The position numbers and the translations under genes are program-made. The notes beneath the pieces were generated by a model that saw nothing but the letters and a program-made list of their open reading frames with translations, was not told where the DNA came from and searched no databases. 64,000 bases of DNA. It comes from Bradyrhizobium sp. RD5-C2 (GTDB taxonomy: Bacteria > Pseudomonadota > Alphaproteobacteria > Rhizobiales > Xanthobacteraceae). The DNA is taken from positions 1 to 64,000 of the forward strand of contig NZ_BOVL01000010.1 of the NCBI RefSeq assembly GCF_019972155.1, written 5' to 3'. The first letter of the stretch is position 1, and each line of letters starts with the position of its first letter. Below are positions 59,861 through 64,000 of the stretch, in pieces.

Positions 59861-61117
59861 GTGAAAAAGACTTCGCGACTGCCATTTCATGCGATGCAGC
59901 AATTCGCCGGAGCAGCCGCTTTGGGCCTTGTGGCGCTCGCGCCCGGCGGCGCGCAGGCCGCCGACACCCTCAAGATCGGCGTGATCGCCGAGGCGCAGGC
60001 GATTGCCGGGGCGTCGATCCCGCAGGCGGCGCAACTCGCCGCCGACGAGATCAACGCCAAGGGCGGCATCGACGGCCGCAAGATCGAGATCGTCTCCTAC
60101 GATAATCACTCGTCCTCGGCGGACTCGGTGCGGGCATTCCAGCGCGCGGTCAACGAAGACAAGGTCAACGTTGTCATCTCGAGCTACATCAGCGAAGTGG
60201 TGCTGGCGCTCGAGCCCTGGGCGTCGCGCCTGAAGACCCCGTTCGTCACGCCCGGTGCGGCCTCCAACGAGATCAGCAAGAGCGTCCATGCCGATTACGA
60301 GAAGAACAAGTACACCTTCCACGGCTATCTGACCTCGGCGGCGCTGGCGCTGTCGGTGTGCGACGCCGCCAAGGAGCTGCTGGTCGATCAGAAGCACATG
60401 AAGACCGCGGTCATCATGAGCGAGGATGCCGCCTGGACCAAGCCGCTCGACGTCGGCTACGAGGAGTGCCTGCCGAAGATCGGGCTCAAGGTCGTCGACC
60501 ATATCCGCTTCTCGCCTGATACCACCGACTTCACGCCGATCTTCAACAAGGTGGAAGCCGCCAAGCCCGACGTCATCATCACCGGCATCTCGCATGTCGG
60601 CGTGCAGCCGACGGTGCAGTGGAAGAACCAGCAGGTGCCGATCCCGATGTTCGGCATCTCCTCGCAGGCGACCAACGAGACCTTCGGCAAGGACACCAAT
60701 GATGCGGCGGAAGGCGTGCTGTATCAGGGCGTGTCGGGCCCGAACGTCGCGGTGACGCCGAAGTCGGTGCCGTTCGCGGAGGATTTCAAGAAGCGCTACG
60801 GCAACTATCCGTCCTACGCGGGTTACACCGCCTATGACGAGGTCTATTACATCGCGGATGCTGTGAAGCGCGCCGGCTCGGTCGAGGCCGACAAGATGGT
60901 CGATGCACTGGAGAAGACCGATTGGGAAGGCACCATCGGACGCGTCCAGTTCTACGGCAAGGACGATCCCTTCACCCATTCGATCAAGTACGGCAAGGGC
61001 CTGATCACCGGACTGATGCTGCAGTGGCAGGGCGGCAAGCAGGTCGCGGTGTGGCCGAAGGAGGTCGCGAAGAGCGATCTCAAGTTCCCGAGCTTCATCA
61101 AGCTCACGACCAACTGA
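59861..61117 (+). CDS. Branched-chain-type ABC transporter substrate-binding protein
   Basis: 418 aa with signal peptide (about 1-35, ending AQAADT). The mature protein has the Peripla_BP_6 pattern: KIGVIAEAQAIAGASIPQAAQLAADEINAKGG, EIVSYDNHSSSADSVRAFQRAV and YAGYTAYDEVYYIADAVKRAG. The ligand may be an amino acid, amide or aromatic compound. Start GTG 59861. First gene of the ABC operon. Confidence 0.9.
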   Translation: MKKTSRLPFHAMQQFAGAAALGLVALAPGGAQAADTLKIGVIAEAQAIAGASIPQAAQLAADEINAKGGIDGRKIEIVSYDNHSSSADSVRAFQRAVNEDKVNVVISSYISEVVLALEPWASRLKTPFVTPGAASNEISKSVHADYEKNKYTFHGYLTSAALALSVCDAAKELLVDQKHMKTAVIMSEDAAWTKPLDVGYEECLPKIGLKVVDHIRFSPDTTDFTPIFNKVEAAKPDVIITGISHVGVQPTVQWKNQQVPIPMFGISSQATNETFGKDTNDAAEGVLYQGVSGPNVAVTPKSVPFAEDFKKRYGNYPSYAGYTAYDEVYYIADAVKRAGSVEADKMVDALEKTDWEGTIGRVQFYGKDDPFTHSIKYGKGLITGLMLQWQGGKQVAVWPKEVAKSDLKFPSFIKLTTN

Positions 61118-61126
61118 CCGATGACA

Positions 61127-61153
61127 ATGCTCCCGGGCCGGTCCCGGGAGCAT
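61127..61153 (+). other. Intercistronic hairpin between substrate-binding protein and permease genes
   Basis: ATGCTCCCGGG (61127-61137) pairs perfectly with CCCGGGAGCAT (61143-61153) around a five-base loop. No T tract follows. It may protect the 3' end of the upstream message so that binding protein is made in excess over permeases. Confidence 0.6.
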
Positions 61154-61211
61154 CCGTATTCAGTTCCGCGTCCTCCACAACAGGCAGCTTTGCTGCCGCG
61201 GCCGATTTGAG

Positions 61212-62087
61212 ATGCTTGCCTTACAAATCCTGATCGATGGCTTCGCCATCAGTGCGCTCTATGCGCTCGGCGCCACCGGCTTCACCCTGATCTTCGGTGT
61301 CTCCGGCGTTCTCAACCTCTCCCACGGCGCCATCATGGTGGCCGCAGCGGTCGCGGCCTGGGCCGCGGCCAGCGTGCTGCACCTCGACATCTACTCCGGC
61401 GCGCTGTTCGGTGTCGGCGTGGCGCTGATCATGGCGTTCGCGACCTATTTTGCAGTCGTGAAGCCGATCCAGAACTCCAGGCGGATCCCCAACGAGGAGA
61501 AGGAAATCTTCGTCCTCACCGGCACCCTGCTGTGGGGCATCATGATCCAGGAGCTGATCGCCTATTTCTTCACCAACAACGCCAAGACGGTGCTGCCGAT
61601 CGTCGAGGGCGTCGTCGATATCTTCGGCAACCGCACGCCGCGCAACAACATCTTCACCGCGCTGGTGTGCTGCCTCGTGATCGGCCTGCTGTGGCTGCTG
61701 GTGAACCGCACCAGGACCGGCAAGGCCGTGCTGGCGGCCTCGATGAACCCGCGCGGCGTCACCTTGCTCGGGCTCGAGCTCACCCAGATCTATATCGTGG
61801 TGTGGGGCATCTACGGCATTCTCGCCGGTATCGCCGGCGTGCTGCTCGGCATGTTCCTCGGCGTCAGCTCCTACAGCGTCGGGCCGCTGACCGCGAGCGC
61901 ATTCTCGATCGTGGTGCTCGGCGGCCTCGGCAGCGTCTCCGGTTCGCTGATTGCGGCCTTCGTGGTCGGCTATCTCGAGACCATCACGGCCTACATGATC
62001 TCGCCGGCCTACCGCACCATTCCGGCGCTGCTGCTTTTGGTGTTCGTGATGTATATCCGGCCTCAAGGCCTCTTGGGGAGGCGCTGA
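61212..62087 (+). CDS. livH: Branched-chain-type ABC permease (LivH-like)
   Basis: 291 aa with about eight helices. Family motifs: ALGATGFTLIFGVSGVLNLSHGAIM near the N-terminus and the late EAA-like region GGLGSVSGSLIAAFVVGYLE. One base separates its stop from livM. Confidence 0.92.
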   Translation: MLALQILIDGFAISALYALGATGFTLIFGVSGVLNLSHGAIMVAAAVAAWAAASVLHLDIYSGALFGVGVALIMAFATYFAVVKPIQNSRRIPNEEKEIFVLTGTLLWGIMIQELIAYFFTNNAKTVLPIVEGVVDIFGNRTPRNNIFTALVCCLVIGLLWLLVNRTRTGKAVLAASMNPRGVTLLGLELTQIYIVVWGIYGILAGIAGVLLGMFLGVSSYSVGPLTASAFSIVVLGGLGSVSGSLIAAFVVGYLETITAYMISPAYRTIPALLLLVFVMYIRPQGLLGRR

Positions 62088-62088
62088 G

Positions 62089-63015
62089 ATGGCCAACTTC
62101 TTCACCTCGCGCCTGTTCTTCATCTCGCTGGTCTGCGTGGTGGTTGCCGCGACGCTGCCGCTCTATGTCTCCGGCTATATCCTCGGCCTGCTCACCGTCG
62201 CGTTCTATTTCGGCGTATTCGCGATGGCCTGGGACCTCTTGTTCGGCTTCGCCGGCGAGGTCAATTTCGGGCCGACCTTCCTGATCGGCACCGGCGCCTA
62301 CACCGCGGGCATCCTCAACAACCAGTTCGGCTGGTCGGTCTATGTCTGCATCCTGCTCGGCGCGCTGGCCTCGGTGGTCGCAGGCTTCGTGCTGGCGCTG
62401 CCGGCGCTGCGAGTGAGAGGACCGTATTTCGGCCTCACCACCCTGGTCGCGGTGCTGATGCTGCAGAATTTCATTGTGGTGTTCGCCGATCTCACCGGCG
62501 GCGAGATCGGGCTCACCATCCCTGATGTCATCACGATCAATGCCGGGGCGAATTACTGGATCGCGCTCGGCTTCATGAGCATCAGCGCGGCCATTCTGTA
62601 TGGCCTGTCGCAATCGCCCGTCGGCCTCGTGCTGCAGGCGAGTGGGCAGGACCCGGTGCAGGCCGGCGCGCTCGGCTTCAACATCGTCAAGCACAAGCTC
62701 GCGGCGTTCATCGTCAGCGCCTTCTTCTCGGGACTGTCGGGGGCGCTGCTGGTGTTCTACTTCGGCACCGCTTCGGTCGGCACCGTGGTCGATGTTGCGG
62801 TCGGTGTGAACGTGATCGTCTCAGCCGTGCTCGGCGGCCGGCGCACCGTGCTGGGCGCGGCGTTAGGCGCGATCTTCCTGATCGTGGCCGGCGAATTCCT
62901 GCGCCCGACCGGCGAGCTTGCCACCTTCATCGTCTCGGCTGTGGCGCTGCTCGTCGTGCTATTCTTCCCCGGCGGTTTCCTCGGAGCGGCCTTGTCTCGC
63001 GAGGCGCGCTCCTAA
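62089..63015 (+). CDS. livM: Branched-chain-type ABC permease (LivM-like)
   Basis: 308 aa with about nine helices. Typical stretches are LLFGFAGEVNFGPTFLIGTGAYT and the EAA-like loop GGRRTVLGAALGAIFLIVAGEF. The TAA is directly followed by the ATG of the ATPase gene. Confidence 0.92.
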   Translation: MANFFTSRLFFISLVCVVVAATLPLYVSGYILGLLTVAFYFGVFAMAWDLLFGFAGEVNFGPTFLIGTGAYTAGILNNQFGWSVYVCILLGALASVVAGFVLALPALRVRGPYFGLTTLVAVLMLQNFIVVFADLTGGEIGLTIPDVITINAGANYWIALGFMSISAAILYGLSQSPVGLVLQASGQDPVQAGALGFNIVKHKLAAFIVSAFFSGLSGALLVFYFGTASVGTVVDVAVGVNVIVSAVLGGRRTVLGAALGAIFLIVAGEFLRPTGELATFIVSAVALLVVLFFPGGFLGAALSREARS

Positions 63016-64000
63016 ATGGATCAGACTGTGACCACTATTCCGACACTTGCAGTTCGCGGCCTGACCAAGCGGTTCGGCGGCCTGACCGCGGTGAAGAATC
63101 TGAGCTTCGAGCTGCGCCCCGGCGAGATTCTCGGCCTGATCGGGCCGAACGGCTCGGGCAAGTCGACCGCGATGAAGAGCGTGATGGGCATCGAGCGCCC
63201 GACCGCGGGCGAGGTGCTGTTCGACGGCGAAAACGTGGCCGGGCTACCTGCGCACAAGATCGCGCGCAAGGGCTTTGGCATGGTGTTCCAGCACTCGCGG
63301 CCGCTCAACCGGCAGACCGTGCTCGAGAACATCATGGTCGCGTTGCTGCCCGACAGCCTGTTCATGCTGTTTCCCGACAAGGCGCTGACCGAGCGCGCCA
63401 AATGGATCGCCGATCGCGTTGGCCTCGGGGCGGTGATGGACCGCCGCCCGCCGACATTGCCGTTCGCCGATTTACGCCGGCTCGAGCTGGCCAAGGCGAT
63501 CGCGCGCGACCCGAAGGTGGTGCTGGTCGATGAGCCCTTTGCCGGGTTGACCAGCACCGAGGTCGGCGTGTTCTCGCAATTGATCCGCAGCTTCCGCGAC
63601 GAGGGCCGCGCGGTGATGCTGGTCGACCACAACGTCAAGAGCGTCGCCGCGCTGGTCGACCGCGTGCTTGCGATGTATCTCGGCGAGGAGATCACGACCG
63701 GCCGCGCCGAGGACGTGATGAAGAACGAGACCGTGCGGCGGGTCTATCTCGGCGGCGCGATCGAGACCCATGCGCGGCCCGAGACCTCGTTCAAGGACAA
63801 GGTGCCGCTGCTGCAAGTCGAGAACGTCAGTGTGCATTACGGCAAGGCGCAGGCGCTGGAGAACGTCTCGATCCACGTCCATGAGGGCGAGTTCGTCTCG
63901 ATCGTCGGCCTCAACGGCGCCGGCAAGACCACGCTGTTCAACACCATCTCGGGGTTCCTGCCTTATACCGGCGAGATCCTGCGCGGCGGCGAGAAGTTGC
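63016..64000 (+). CDS. Fused double ATP-binding subunit (LivG-LivF-like), partial
   Basis: Runs open to the window edge (328 complete codons visible). The first ATPase has Walker A GPNGSGKST, the Q-loop VFQHSRPLNRQTV, the signature region LPFADLRRLELAKAI in place of LSGGQ, and Walker B VVLVDEPFAGLTSTE with H-loop VDHN. After a linker (about 245-270) a second ATPase begins in the same frame with VENVSVHYGKAQALENVS and its own Walker A GLNGAGKTT. LivG and LivF are separate in E. coli; here they are one polypeptide. The 3' end is missing. Confidence 0.9.
   Translation, partial: MDQTVTTIPTLAVRGLTKRFGGLTAVKNLSFELRPGEILGLIGPNGSGKSTAMKSVMGIERPTAGEVLFDGENVAGLPAHKIARKGFGMVFQHSRPLNRQTVLENIMVALLPDSLFMLFPDKALTERAKWIADRVGLGAVMDRRPPTLPFADLRRLELAKAIARDPKVVLVDEPFAGLTSTEVGVFSQLIRSFRDEGRAVMLVDHNVKSVAALVDRVLAMYLGEEITTGRAEDVMKNETVRRVYLGGAIETHARPETSFKDKVPLLQVENVSVHYGKAQALENVSIHVHEGEFVSIVGLNGAGKTTLFNTISGFLPYTGEILRGGEKL

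Overview
The window is about 64 kb of GC-rich alphaproteobacterial chromosome. It most resembles Bradyrhizobium or a close relative in the Nitrobacteraceae. The evidence is the paired TIGR03809/TIGR03808-type genes, a MucR/Ros-family regulator, an NrsF-controlled ECF sigma factor, CtrA-type TTAA-N7-TTAA boxes, methylmalonyl-CoA mutase with MeaB, and dispersed hairpin-rich intergenic repeats of the kind common in that group. Genes are densely packed on both strands and most are ordinary chromosomal genes. I see no prophage, integrase, insertion-sequence transposase, CRISPR array, tRNA or rRNA.

Layout. 0.1-9.2 kb: a small membrane protein, a family III CoA-transferase, a heavy-metal-type RND efflux pair, a Tat-exported amidohydrolase and a TolC-family outer-membrane protein. 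9.5-12.1 kb: acetyl-CoA hydrolase/transferase and enoyl-CoA hydratase. 12.2-20.4 kb: a signalling block with a SigF/NrsF-type ECF pair, a DUF2336 protein, a GGDEF diguanylate cyclase, then a three-gene operon of ECF sigma factor, zinc-less membrane anti-sigma factor and S8 (subtilisin-like) protease. 20.7-22.6 kb: TIGR03809-like protein and a Tat-exported parallel beta-helix protein. 23-32.4 kb: aldo/keto reductase, a frameshifted RidA gene, pyroglutamyl peptidase, MeaB, SRPBCC protein, DUF3298 protein and both methylmalonyl-CoA mutase subunits with a GFA-family gene between them. 32.5-34.2 kb: folate genes folP-folB-folK. 34.3-43.6 kb: DUF4332, a small DUF2267-like protein, HerA-like ATPase, M20 dipeptidase, class II aldolase, GT39-like membrane protein, MucR-family regulator and SufE. 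43.8-52.5 kb: DUF5330, a PAS sensor histidine kinase with a peptidoglycan-binding partner, an ankyrin protein, DUF1491, a second DUF2336 protein divergent from a lipoprotein operon across two perfect CtrA boxes, and a LysR gene. 52.6-64 kb: metallo-beta-lactamase-fold hydrolase, DUF1254/DUF1214 pair, class A PBP, YcgN, DHA2-type MFS exporter, and a branched-chain-type ABC importer whose two ATPases are fused in one reading frame that runs off the window.

The most interesting points are four. First, the ECF/anti-sigma/subtilase operon: the periplasmic tail of the anti-sigma factor looks like the subtilase propeptide encoded by the next gene, which suggests a protease-sensing circuit. Second, two exact CtrA boxes sit between a DUF2336 gene and a lipoprotein operon. 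Third, a GTAAC-N16-CGAA promoter lies inside the long ATG-initiated frame of the SigF-like gene, arguing for a downstream GTG start and autoregulation. Fourth, a MITE-like repeat near 59.6 kb has about 32-bp terminal inverted repeats that are themselves hairpins. All functional statements come from reading the sequence and recalling families; no database search was run.
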